A DNA stretch of 64,000 nucleotides from Haliotis asinina (Eukaryota; Mollusca; Gastropoda; Lepetellida; Haliotidae), in assembly GCF_037392515.1 (NCBI RefSeq), contig NC_090280.1, positions 19,387,618 to 19,451,617 on the forward strand. The letters are read 5' to 3'. Of the stretch, positions 24,945 to 34,906 are shown in pieces (within the stretch, counting starts at the first letter, position 1; every line of letters starts with the position of its first letter). The position numbers were made by a program, and so were the translations under genes. Under the pieces are notes generated by a model, which made no database searches, was not told where the DNA came from, and worked only from the letters and a program-made list of their open reading frames with translations.

Positions 24945-25085
24945 ATTGTATCGATTTAAAATGAAAGATTCTGCCTATTGTAACTGTGGCAATGCTTGTG
25001 AAAATGTTCATCACTTCCTTTTTGGAGTGTACATTGTATAACATTCAAAGAGAGATATTAATGTTAAATCTAAAGTACTGTAAAA
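24945..25085 (+). mobile_element. LINE 3' end scrap
   Basis: The plus-strand translation gives DSAYCNCGNACENVHHFLFGV. This resembles the C-terminal Cys/His motif (CxCG...EDxxHFLFxC) of non-LTR retrotransposon proteins of the Jockey/CR1 kind. It is short and followed by stops. Only this C-terminal scrap is recognisable. Confidence 0.45.
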
Positions 25086-25504
25086 CAAGATTCTCCAATC
25101 ACACTGTCATTGATGTGATATGGAAGTCCTGATATGACCACTGAACAGAATGAATACGTTTTTAAATGTGTCAAACCTACATTCAAAAATCAAAAAGTTT
25201 TGTGTGATTACATAAATTGCATTCCTTCCTCTCTTTCATTTTCCTGCCTCTTCTCTCTATTCTTTTCTAAGATGTATAAAATTGAAAATATACGTACGTA
25301 AATAGCAGGGAGCGGGTATTTTAAGTTGGATAACTTGTCCCCAATCCCGTTCACATTCGTGAATAAAATATGTTTAAACCAACTAATTTAATTTAACAGA
25401 TCTTTAGTTCAGAATATGCCGACAGATTTCGGAACAGGTCGAGACTTGAGTAATGAAATGAAATGTTCAATCTGTCAAATATCTATCGGCTGGTTGTTGG
25501 TAAC

Positions 25505-25708
25505 CCGCACTCAGCATGCAATATTGCAGCTACATGGTGGTGATCTGTAACTAATCGAGTCTGGACCAGACAGTCTAGTGACTGACATCCTTCGCAATCG
25601 GGATACGAAGACGTGTCGACCAAGTCAGCGAGCCTGATCCCGATAGTCGACCGTTGCGATTAGTATTCAAGCATGAGTTGCTGAAGAACATTTCTAACTC
25701 CGATCTTT
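25505..25708 (-). mobile_element. Family 2 SINE, reverse orientation
   Basis: It runs cgcactcagcatgcaatattgcagctacatggtggtgatctg...cgagtctggaccagacagtctagtgac...accaagtcagcgagcctgatcc...gctgaagaacatttc, the reverse of family 2. Confidence 0.8.
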
Positions 25709-25959
25709 ACCGGTAAATGTCTATCGGTATCAGGTTTTCTGGTCAGGTTTTACTAAGTCTTGTATGTAAATGTGAGTATGAATCACATGGTTTACTGTCT
25801 ATTAGTTATCGTTCCACGTTATGAAAGACACACGAATCTGCTGGGTAATACCTGATGTCGTTCATTGTTATTCTCCCAGGTATATGAGTTGCGGTATACA
25901 TACACTCGGTGATTCATTTCAAATTTACACAGTGATATGTTTCCATCTGGAAACGTTAA

Positions 25960-26150
25960 TAGACTGTGTCAGTCAGGTATGCCAGTAGTCCGGCTCTCTG
26001 ACTTGACTGACTCGCTTGACTGGTCTCCGGTTGAACCATGTCATCGTAGATCGATGCATATGCTGTTGATCAATGGATTGTCTGGTATAAATTCCAGCCC
26101 TATAAGACTGACGCCATATGTCTGGAATAGTGTTTGGCGGGTGTTAAACG
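25960..26150 (+). mobile_element. Family 2 SINE copy, diverged
   Basis: It contains cgatgcatatgctgttgatcaatggattgtctgg and ggcgggtgttaaac, in family order. Confidence 0.65.
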
Positions 26151-26564
26151 GCATACGAATATACATCAGTGATAAGCATTACGTATATAATGCTTTATAA
26201 CGAACTACAAGGGACCTCTGAAAGTAGTTTGTTATATCCGTAGTTCGCTATTCACGAAAATTCATTGAAAGAACATTAAAACACACTATACAGTACAACA
26301 CATTCCTACTCAGTTTATTCGTACATTCATTCATGTTACGTTCTTTTCACTACAAAGTCAGTAATCTTACACAAGTCACTCGTCACGACGCACTCGTCAT
26401 TGAATATATCGATTTTTAAAAGTCTCGCGAGTATCAAAAGCTTCTGTCCACATTTCTGATGTGTAGGGGAGGCATATACACAGGCCTTTTCAAAACAGTT
26501 CGCTATAGCCGTCAGTTCGTTATATCCGTGTTCGTTATAAAAGTATTCTACTGTAGCTACATGA

Positions 26565-26725
26565 CTAACGGGATCGGGTTGTCAGTCTCTTTGACTTTTT
26601 CCACACGTCACCATACCCCAGTTGCGTACATCGATGCTCGTGCTGTCAATCATTGCATTGTCTGGTCCAGACAGGATCACCTACAGACCGTCGCCATGTA
26701 GCTGGAATATTGCTGAGTTAAACAA
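26565..26725 (+). mobile_element. Family 2 SINE copy
   Basis: It runs gactaacgggatcgggttgtcag...gatgctcgtgctgtcaatcattgcattgtctggtccagacagg...atgtagctggaatattgctgagttaaac. The DNA just upstream (26,490-26,540) repeats cagttcg(c/t)tata, which also occurs near 26,225, hinting at another old repeat. Confidence 0.7.
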
Positions 26726-26990
26726 CAATCCAACCAACTCCGCGTTCAATGCTCACAGGAACAGCCCTCAGGTGAGCTGCCCGCTCTATACCTCAACTCC
26801 GTGTTCTGTCAGTCAATGTGCTGCTTGCAGATGTCGTTGCATAGACAATCTATCACCCAACGATAAGCTTTCTTTCCATATATGACTCCTAAAACAGGGT
26901 TATACAGCTATCCTGAACTCGCCATTATTTGCAAAACATGTCGGTATACCGGTGCAATGCGTGACCTTGTTTGACGACTGGCGAGACAGT

Positions 26991-27100
26991 GGGGATTTCC
27001 CGGTATTACACCCACCGCTACAGCACGCGTTTCTCGTTTTCTCCAGCGCACTGCAGTGACGTCACTTTGCGGCATTTTCCTTAACCAATCAAAACACACG
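26991..27100. promoter_or_regulatory. NF-kB site, CRE and CCAAT box cluster
   Basis: A perfect NF-kB type site GGGGATTTCCC lies at 26,991-27,001, a palindromic CRE TGACGTCA at 27,057-27,064, and a CCAAT box (aaccaatcaaa) 25 bases further on, with raised CpG content. This is the make-up of an inducible promoter. About 50 bases downstream a plus-strand ATG (27,149) begins a mini frame with a splice donor. A link to the IRG gene at 30,431 is inferred and treated under findings. Confidence 0.45.
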
Positions 27101-27148
27101 TTTCGTGTCGGGGCCCCCTAGCTCACTGAGCAAAACTCAGATTCGACA

Positions 27149-27167
27149 ATGGACGATTCTGAAATGA
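27149..27167 (+). other. Candidate first coding exon (MDDSEM...) of the first IRG gene
   Basis: ATGGACGATTCTGAAATGA is followed by GTAAAC, an acceptable donor. Joined to the acceptor tgatgtttcag at 30,425, the frame enters the IRG reading frame without shift. The second IRG frame also has an MDDS start (position 49,885). The support is suggestive only: the exon is short and the 3.3-kb intron is unproven. Confidence 0.25.
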
Positions 27168-27424
27168 GTAAACAGTGATTTATGAAGTTGACATCGTATC
27201 TGGGTTCATGGAAGGGGTAGTTTGGAATCAACAAGGTAATGCTTGCTATGACATTTTAACATGTATTGGCCGGTTTCATAAATTATATGAATGGTCGCTG
27301 TATGTTACTGACCCAAGCACGAGTCATCGACTGGCACACATAAACAGCGAGTTCATGACCTTTTGTTATCCATTGAGTATACGGGTTAGACACATGTATA
27401 CAGAATTATTAATCGGTTGTTAGT

Positions 27425-28555
27425 TGATATATGCCGAATTAATGGTTATCAGTTTCTCTCAGGCCAATGCGCGGCCCACAAGCGCGTAGATTCAACTTAG
27501 TTTGCTGAGTGTGCTGCGCTTGCGCATCATGTAATCAGCGTTCGTTACTTGGCGGAATTTTGCTGACAAGAGTTTTGAAATTACCATGGGCCTTTCCTTG
27601 ATATTTGATACATACATTTACTTGACAGTTTTACATAATGTCATTTTCTCCAGTAAATGTCCATGAAATGTCGACTCAGTAAGCAAACGGTGTCAGGATC
27701 AGACCTGATCTGCAGCCAAGGCAGCCGTGGTCATTGAAAGGTCGAGCGTTAGCCTTCTTCATGTATGTCATAATGTTAATAACGGGATTGTCTGGTCTTG
27801 ACAAGCTGCTGTCATATCGGATGAGCAGGGTAGAGTGTAACATTAAACAAACTATCAACTGAACATCAACTTAAGGTAATTCACAATGGCCACATTAACT
27901 TGCTTGGACCGTGTCACAAGCCTTGGTCCCGCTGGGGCTGGGTAACATGTTCCTTGAAGTGTAACGTATTTGAGACTTTGACATTGATTTGGCGTATAGG
28001 TCACAGGAACACTAACCTGGAGTTAGTTAAGCGTGTTACCGCATCACGTTATATGTTGTATCGATATCGTGAATACACGAGGATATGCTCTTGTGTACTG
28101 CAGTCCTGGCACTGTGTCTAGTACATGCGTTCTTGATACACCAGAAACTGAAACATACACAGTGTATATTTACACAGTAAGTCACAGTCTCCAATATGTT
28201 AACCACATTTTATGTAGCTATAGGTCGACTCACGCCTGATACATACTGAGAAGTATCTACTGTAGGTGGCGTAACACTAGCCTTGCATAAGTAATAATTA
28301 ATATTTTAAGCTTGATACTTCCTGAAGCATATTAGTATAATTACCACATTGTCCCTCCAACAAACTGGGGCTGCTTATCTAGATTTGCATCTTTAAAAGA
28401 TTGGATTACTACACATCCATGGGTTTAGTATGTAGTACAGACGTGGAGTACATACAACAGGAGCCCCTACGTGACTCAGTTGACTTCCATAGAAGGACCC
28501 GAGGGTTCGGCTTGTATGGTAAGACTCCTAAACAAGGCTGACATCGTGTATTCAC
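27425..28555. other. Spacer with weak repeat traces
   Basis: A worn family 2 SINE trace lies at about 27,690-27,845 (acgggattgtctggtcttgac). Otherwise no gene or RNA is seen. A GC-rich patch at 27,465-27,545 includes gctgcgcttgcgcat. Confidence 0.4.
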
Positions 28556-28556
28556 A

Positions 28557-28558
<2 letters not shown>

Positions 28559-28631
<73 letters not shown>

Positions 28632-28800
28632 ATACTGTGTATTATTGAGACTACTATGTGATACTGTGTAATACTGAATCTATTGTCAAGTACCCTTTAG
28701 TACTGATGCTATTGTGAGACACTAATACAGATGTTATTGTGTAATACGGAGGCTACTGTGGAGTACTATTTAATATTGAGGTAACTGCTCCATGCCGTGT
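28559..28800. repeat. (CA)n microsatellite followed by a degenerate tandem repeat
   Basis: About 70 bases of pure CA (28,559-28,629), then 28,630-28,800 made of loose units of about 30 bases of the type gatactgtgtaatactgaggctattgtg. Confidence 0.8.
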
Positions 28801-29106
28801 AATATCAACTGTATTGCACAATACTCAGTAACAGTATATGGTTCTGATAAGAGCAAGCTCAAAATCAAGTTCCAAACTAGTTTTCTAATACTATTTATAG
28901 CATTACACCGTGATGTTTTGTCATTGAATAAAGAAGGCAAAACATTGTTGTGAATGAAGGTCTGTGTAGAGTTTAACTTCAACCATGAAGGTCATACTTC
29001 ATATATGTCCTTTGCCCAATATACCTGTTCTCATAAAATACATGGAGGTTTGTATGGTTTGAAAAGCATATTGCGGTATATCAGTAGACACGTAATACCG
29101 TGCAGT

Positions 29107-29190
29107 CCTGACGTTTTGTTCACGACATGGCTGAAATATTGCCATAGTGACTTTAAATTTTAACTCACTTTCTCACTCACTCAGTCATGT
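29107..29190 (+). mobile_element. LINE 3' tail fragment
   Basis: It runs ttcacgacatggctgaaatattgcc...taactcactttctcactcactcag, the same tail as at 32,028-32,085. Confidence 0.6.
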
Positions 29191-29960
29191 AATATGTAAG
29201 GTTGCAAGTAGTATGGTGCAGACATGTTTGCCTGTTCTGAACATGTGAGAATGTGATGTTTCAGTGTTCTGCAAGTGTGACATTGTCATGCAGTGTTCAT
29301 TTTATGGCCCATTTTTCCTCAGTTATGAGGGCCATTTAGAAAATAGTGTGGATCATGTCAGACTGATGTGACGTGGAGTGACAAGACGTACAGTGCCTAG
29401 CAGTTACTAATTTAGATCGCGTACTTTTATTTGACGTCCAGTGCCGGTAACGTCAACAATTTGAACAAGGGAAACGAAAACACCAAGATTTGTTCAACAT
29501 CTGTTGAACAGTTACGATTACTACAGAGTGAATTTGAAAAAGGGGAAATATGATACTTATTTTGTTACAATCGGGTAATGTCAGTTATTGATTCTCAAAA
29601 TCAACTTCAAAGTAAAACTGAGTATTTGTTACGTTTAACAGTTGTCTCAACAGTCAGACAAATATGCTGTTTTCAGTCATCCTGGGAGATGTAATAAAAC
29701 AATACTTCTGAACAGAATCACTATCAGATTCATTTTGTGTGAACAGATACAACCACATGTTTTGAAAAACACATGGATGTGATGCACTGTCCTGGCATTT
29801 TTCATCAGATCCACAAGCTGTCCGGGTATCGTTAGTTATATTTAAAAAGCTGCTACATGCAACAGCATTTCAGATTTACGTTCGAGTGCGCCAATAAGGC
29901 GCTCCAGTATTTTTTAAGTGTGCATATGAACTTTAAGTGCGCGAATGGCGCAAGGGCGCG
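29190..29960. other. Spacer upstream of the first IRG frame
   Basis: Isolated units of the minisatellite described next occur at about 29,240-29,300. Otherwise the stretch is AT-rich with no gene seen. Confidence 0.4.
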
Positions 29961-29964
29961 GCCT

Positions 29965-30424
29965 AGAATGAACACTGGTCATGTTTCACTGTTCTGCAAG
30001 TGTGGTATTGTGATGTTTAACATTGTGCAAGTCTGACATTGTGTTAACTGTCCCACAAGTGTAACATTGTGTTATTTAAGTTCCCTGCAAGTGTGACTTT
30101 GTAATGTTTCATTGTCCTGCAAGTGTGACATTGTGATATTTCAGTGTTCTGCAGGTGTGATATTCTGATGTTTCAGTGTTTTGCATGTATGACACTGTGA
30201 TGTTTCAGTGTTCAGCAAGTGTGACATTGTGATGTTTGACTGTTCTACAAGTAGGACAGTATAATGTTTCAGTGTTCTGCAGGTGTGACATTGTAGTTTT
30301 TCAGTGTTCTGCAGATATGACATTGCGATGTTTCTAAAAATGTGACATTGTGATGTTTCACTGTTCTGCAAGCGTAACATTGTGATGTTTCAGAGTTCTG
30401 TACGTGTGACACGGTGATGTTTCA
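29965..30424 (+). repeat. 31-32-bp minisatellite carrying acceptor-like sites
   Basis: About 14 degenerate units of the type tgttctgcaagtgtgacattg followed by tgatgtttcag. Each unit contains a pyrimidine-rich TTTCAG that resembles a splice acceptor. The last unit runs straight into the start of the IRG coding frame (tgatgtttcagtgacaATG), so the presumed acceptor of that gene is itself a repeat unit. Confidence 0.8.
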
Positions 30425-30430
30425 GTGACA

Positions 30431-31123
30431 ATGTCTGCACGAGTCACGGACACAGGGAAGGACAGCAGCAAGATTACCGGTGAAGCTCGTTATAACGTAG
30501 GGGTGATCGGAAAGTCAGGCAACGGCAAGTCGACTTTTATCAATGCCTATTTTGGTTTACCGCCCAAGGAAGACTACGCGGCCAAAACTGACGTGGTGGA
30601 GTGTACATCTAAGACCCAACCCTATCACCTACCCGGATCCGATGTTGTCTTATGGGATGTACCCGGATATGACACTCAAACGATCCCATTTGGACAGGAA
30701 TATTTAAAGAAAATTAAATTTGATAGCTATGATTTCTATGTGCATGTATCCTGCACGAAAGTTGAAGACACAGAACTTCGCATTCACAGCGCTATCGCTG
30801 AACAAGGAAAATGTTATTTCTACGTGAGAACGAAGCTTGATCGTGAACTTAAAAATCAGAAAAAGGCCCACCCAAGAACATTCGATGCTGACAGTGAAAA
30901 AGAGGCCATCCTGAAGAAGATCGAGGGCTATTTCCCTGACGTGCCTGTCTTCTTGGTCAACTGTCGGGACCCTGAGAGCCACGACTTCCCTCTCCTCAGG
31001 GGTCTAATGTCAGATGGTGCTTACATGTCCAAGGCGTCTGACCGAGACAAAGTCAGACGGAGGTTGTACACGACTGGTCGAGCAACAAAACCTTTCCTAG
31101 AAACGTTCTGTGTGCTGCAGTAG
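30431..31123 (+). CDS. IRG-family GTPase, G domain only
   Basis: This 230-residue reading frame has the features of the immunity-related (interferon-inducible) GTPase family. The P loop GKSGNGKST is at residues 27-35, followed by FINAYFGLP. The G3 motif DVPG is at 76-79 in the typical LWDVPGYDT setting, and the G4 motif TKLD is at 134-137 in YFYVRTKLD. In IRG proteins this domain binds GTP and helps the protein attack pathogen-containing membranes. That role is family knowledge, mostly from vertebrates. The usual C-terminal helical domain (another 180 or so residues) is missing: the frame ends at ...ETFCVLQ soon after the G domain. I chose the ATG at 30,431; an upstream exon may add residues. 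It is either a truncated paralogue of the gene at 49,870 or a genuine short form. Confidence 0.8.
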   Translation: MSARVTDTGKDSSKITGEARYNVGVIGKSGNGKSTFINAYFGLPPKEDYAAKTDVVECTSKTQPYHLPGSDVVLWDVPGYDTQTIPFGQEYLKKIKFDSYDFYVHVSCTKVEDTELRIHSAIAEQGKCYFYVRTKLDRELKNQKKAHPRTFDADSEKEAILKKIEGYFPDVPVFLVNCRDPESHDFPLLRGLMSDGAYMSKASDRDKVRRRLYTTGRATKPFLETFCVLQ

Positions 31124-31260
31124 TTGACGTACTTCAGGCTGCCTCCACCTAGATGTATTGTACAGTGTCACATTAAACCATACATCCAGAGTCCCTATCC
31201 TCAAAGCATCCGTAACGTTAATACTTCTCGTAACTATGTATTTTATTATAAACACGAAGC

Positions 31261-31412
31261 CTTTGGGTTTCAGGCCGCTTTTAGCACTATTACCACAATA
31301 TCACGTGCGAGGACACCAGAAATAGGCTTCATATATTCCCATGTGGGGAATCGAGCCCGGATCTTCGGCCTGTCGAGCGAACGCTTTAACCACAAGGCTA
31401 CCCCACCGCCCC
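31261..31412 (-). mobile_element. Family 1 SINE, reverse orientation
   Basis: It runs ctttgggtttcaggccgcttttagcac...cacaatatcacgtgcgaggacaccagaaataggc...gggaatcgagcccggatcttcgg...acgctttaaccacaaggctaccccaccgcccc. It lies in the region just 3' of the first IRG frame. Confidence 0.85.
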
Positions 31413-31589
31413 TTAGTGCTAAGAACGCTTGTGGATGGGGGCCCAGGGAAGAACCTAGGAGTTCAAGGCGGCCTGCTGGCCTGCTTTCAGATCTGTTCTG
31501 AATTTGGACATATGCCCTTTTCTGAAAGGCAAAAAGCAAGTCTAGATTTTGATCTAGCTCTAAATCCCCAATCTAACTGAAGATCCTTT

Positions 31590-32085
31590 TGAGTATCAGC
31601 CTGCCATATCTTGAAAGATCCATTGATACCTATAAGAGACAGCTGTTAACAGGACAGTAGGCTATCACCAGAATACGGTAGTATCGCTTTGTGCTTTTCA
31701 AACGATATCTATTGCAATATTTATTCTGAGAATCTTTTTAATCGTAGTATTCTTGTTATTTTAATTTTAGATAGCATTTCTTGCACTCGCCAGCGGCTGA
31801 AGAGATGGTGTAAATTTAACTGGGGTCCATGCAAGTAGTATGGACCTACCCTCAGTTGTTGACGTTCTATAGCCCGTGTTTTATATTGTATTGTCTTCAT
31901 TATTTACAATGTTTTAGTTTTTCATACTATTTTTATGTTTATATCTGTGATAATCTAGTATTCGTACTGTCCATCCTCCATAAGGTCTTACAATGTACGT
32001 ATATTCCATTTCAGTGTTAAATGTTCTTGTCACGATATGGCTGAAATATTGCCGATGTGATGTTAAATATTAACTCACTCACTAT
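31590..32085 (+). mobile_element. LINE 3' untranslated tail
   Basis: It contains ctcgccagcggctgaagagatgg, gcaagtagtatggacctaccctcag and cctccataaggtcttacaatg, and ends cacgatatggctgaaatattgccgatgtgatgttaaatattaactcactcact. I recall this as the 3' end of an abundant abalone non-LTR retrotransposon. No reverse transcriptase coding region precedes it, so the copy is 5'-truncated. The ending resembles the tail of the family 1 SINE. Confidence 0.6.
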
Positions 32086-32089
32086 TCTG

Positions 32090-33573
32090 AGAGCCGGTAT
32101 ATTTTGTAAAGACCATACGTGCAGTTTTTGTAACTGTCTTTATGGTTTAAACATCTGAACATATTTCCACTTACAACAGATGTCTTTCGTCGTTATTCAA
32201 TAACAAAACGGCATGCTGCAATGCTATGTATAGTATAAAAATGGAATCCACGACTATATAACCTAATTTTGATATCGCTGTTATCAGAACCATAACATGT
32301 ATGTTTAGGGACTGATAATGTAGCAAATGCAATTGACATGCACAATCAGTGCCCCACTATATCCCGTATCGCATTTACAGTTTATATGTGATGCAGTTTA
32401 TATGCCAATACAAAACCTCTGTGGTTAAAGCGTTCAATCGCCACGCCGAATGTGCATAGCCCATTCTGGTGTCCCTCGCCATGAATTTGCTATTGTTGAT
32501 CCACAACGACGTATATGGAATGTTGTGTCCCAATACACAAAATGATCGTGGCTCTACGACATTCGCAAGCCTATGATAAACTATAGAGTTACGACAAGTC
32601 GTAACCTTTAAAACGCTGTGTGAATCGAAACCATGGGGCCCGTTACACGGACCGATCGCAGTGCTAAGACTCTCGTAAGTCTATGTTAACGTATGGGAGT
32701 TACAATCACAGGCCCAACGTCACGACAGTCGTATCTATGGTGACATTAACCTTCATCTGAGTCATCGACTCACAATTAACCTCGTTAAATATTGTGCCAC
32801 TTCTAGTAACAGTAATACAAAAAGTGGCTTCATTCTCTGTAATACTAAATTTCAGTAATAAATATAAAGTCTACCTTGCATTTCATTGTTATGATTTTCG
32901 AATTTCAATATTTTTGGACAGATCTAAGGTACATTTTACCTACGATGGCATCAATTATTAGAATGAAAAATTCAAGATATTTCATACAGACTAGATTGCG
33001 GTATCTGTAGTAAATTTGGAAGATGAACATTTACTAGGAATTTTCCTAAATGGACAAACCTAATCAGCCAATGGAATAGTGTATTCAGAATCAGTCAAGA
33101 CAGAACAAACGTGTAACAGACGACCTGCACAGGTGAACACGACTTTACTCACGTAACATGTATGATCATGCAGATCCGTTTATTTACAGACCGTTGATTT
33201 AGCTATACTATTGCTAAGTGCGAGGTAAAACCAATCTCGCGCACCCATGCACAAATGCATGCTGCAACACGCGTACTGTAATGCATGGTACTGCTGAAGC
33301 TGGAGCATCATGATCACCATACTGTGTGTGTATTGAACTACTCAACTGCAATGATTATGAAGTTCTGCTTAATCAACACAGGACCCTTGTCATGTACCAC
33401 ACAATCGGCCTTAGTCGGAGAGTAACTGCACAATACTCCTCTTCAGTATGCGCATAAGCGAGTCGCATGAAAGACAGGTCGTCGTAATAGACGGAGATCA
33501 GCATTTCGTCCCGCGTATGTTCGATAGGGTTTAGGCCTGGTGGTGATCGGGCTGTCGCCCTTACACACACAAA

Positions 33574-33643
<70 letters not shown>

Positions 33644-34042
33644 ACAAAAAAAACAACAACAAAAAACAACAAAAACAAAAAACAAAAACAAAAAACTGCG
33701 GCGTAAAACTAAACTCACCATGCAGACAAGAATCTACTGAGTGTAGATATCGGAGACCCTGGTACGATGAGATTCTACGTTGTCCACGAGGATCACGTCT
33801 GGTCAAGCACACGGTCTCACGTACACACATATGAAACATGACACCCTTGAAACTTGCACCTGCCATCGTACACTGCCGTGGTACATGATGTTCGATACTG
33901 ACCCCACTCTATATCATAATTAAGCGCTTCACGCTGTTAACGTTTAGCTTCGAATTCTGAAAGATATCTACCTACCTATTCAGGCTCGGCGATCTGACAG
34001 TATCTGGAATTACCAGTGACATTACTGGCAAGTCTACTGTGA
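32090..34042. other. Spacer left of the Polinton
   Basis: No gene is seen. A family 1 SINE scrap lies at 32,418-32,485 (gtggttaaagcgttcaatcgccacgccgaa). A MITE-like piece at 32,634-32,740 (gggcccgttacacgg...ctctcgtaag) is loosely related to the foldback element at 4,829. Confidence 0.5.
33575..33694. repeat. (CA)n microsatellite with A-rich tail
   Basis: About 60 bases of CA followed by about 55 bases of (CAAAA)-type sequence, ending near gcggcgtaaaactaaactcac. That final phrase is a family SINE 3' end, so the run may be the decayed tail of a SINE insertion. Confidence 0.8.
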
Positions 34043-34047
34043 CGTCG
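34043..34047. repeat. Target-site duplication, left
   Basis: CGTCG directly abuts the element end AGTAGTATAGGG. The same five bases follow the other end at 48,185-48,189. Counting the next A gives CGTCGA on both sides (34,043-34,048 and 48,185-48,190). Polintons usually make 6-bp duplications, and the shared A is ambiguous. Confidence 0.75.
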
Positions 34048-34260
34048 AGTAGTATAGGGAATGGGGGTTTTAAAACACTTTCACAAAATGTCTCTACAAA
34101 GCCTTATTTAGTAAATAAGGCTTTGGTTGGCCCCTTAGCTCTTGCTACTATTACCCCTACTATAAAAAAGTTGGCGGTAATTACTGTGCCTTGGTAGGAG
34201 GTAACACTGTGCCGTACGGTATGATCAATAATTCTTCTCTTACAAAACCCCTACCCGGCC
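34048..34260 (+). repeat. Polinton terminal inverted repeat, left
   Basis: It matches the reverse complement of 47,969-48,184 at about 97%. It starts AGTAGTATAGGGAATGGGGG and ends in ACCCCTACCCGGCC. It contains a perfect 13-bp stem hairpin (aaagccttattta, one base, taaataaggcttt) at 34,098-34,124. Confidence 0.95.
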
Positions 34261-34359
34261 TATGTCACGTTTACCTCGATGAAACAGTTTAACGTGAACC
34301 GCCTATGATCTCTTTGGTGTTCGTAATAAAGGCTTGTTGGGCTTTTTGTATCCCCTGTT

Positions 34360-34905
34360 CTATGTACTTTTTTTCTCATCCTCGCTGATAGCAGACTTAC
34401 GAGACTTGGACCGAATATCTTGTTTCATTCCGTTATATTTTGTGAGTTCAGAGAGGATTGAACGAAACTCCTCTTCTGAGATCTTACTGTCAGAGAGTGC
34501 CGTGGAAATACGCTCACTCACTGTGTTGAGCTTTGCTTCGGCCAGAACCCTGATCTCGTCGTGTTTCAATGCCTTACGATGCAGTCTGCGTGATATCAAC
34601 TTAAGCGCCAATCCTGCCAACCCTGCCACCCCAGCTGTTATTTCAAAACCTAGCACTATAGGTGCAGCCACGATGGTGGTTAACAACCCAACGCCTGCCG
34701 CCCCTAGTCCCATGCTGGTTGCCATAAGGGCAGTGTCAGCCCCGTCCACGATATTGAAAGCTCTATTGTACTTTTTACATAATGCTTTTCGCGTGTCACG
34801 GTCTTGTTCTAGTTGACGTTTCACATCACATAACTGCCTCAAGCGGAACCCATCTACGGTTTCCAACGTCTTCGCTACTTCCTCTACGACTGGGTACAGA
34901 CCCAT
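34360..34905 (-). CDS. Polinton accessory membrane protein, 181 aa
   Basis: Unknown function. The N-terminal third (EEVAKTLETVDGFRLRQLCDVKRQLEQDRDTR, in part) is charged and helical. Residues around 60-105 form a long glycine/alanine-rich hydrophobic stretch (MGLGAAGVGLLTTIVAAPIV), fit for one or two membrane passes. The C-terminus is basic. It is the last gene of the minus-strand block next to the left end. Similar small hydrophobic proteins are common near Polinton termini. A virion membrane or assembly role is only a guess. Confidence 0.6.
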   Translation of the reverse strand: MGLYPVVEEVAKTLETVDGFRLRQLCDVKRQLEQDRDTRKALCKKYNRAFNIVDGADTALMATSMGLGAAGVGLLTTIVAAPIVLGFEITAGVAGLAGLALKLISRRLHRKALKHDEIRVLAEAKLNTVSERISTALSDSKISEEEFRSILSELTKYNGMKQDIRSKSRKSAISEDEKKST

Positions 34906-34906
34906 C

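Noticed and set aside
30704-30982. 92-residue minus-strand frame
   Set aside because: Antisense shadow of the IRG G domain.
32634-32740. Second foldback MITE (gggcccgttacacgg...)
   Set aside because: Only one recognisable arm and weak similarity to 4,829-4,980; noted in the spacer entry only.
33373-33866. Cysteine/valine-rich open frames over a CA repeat
   Set aside because: Translation of a microsatellite in several frames.
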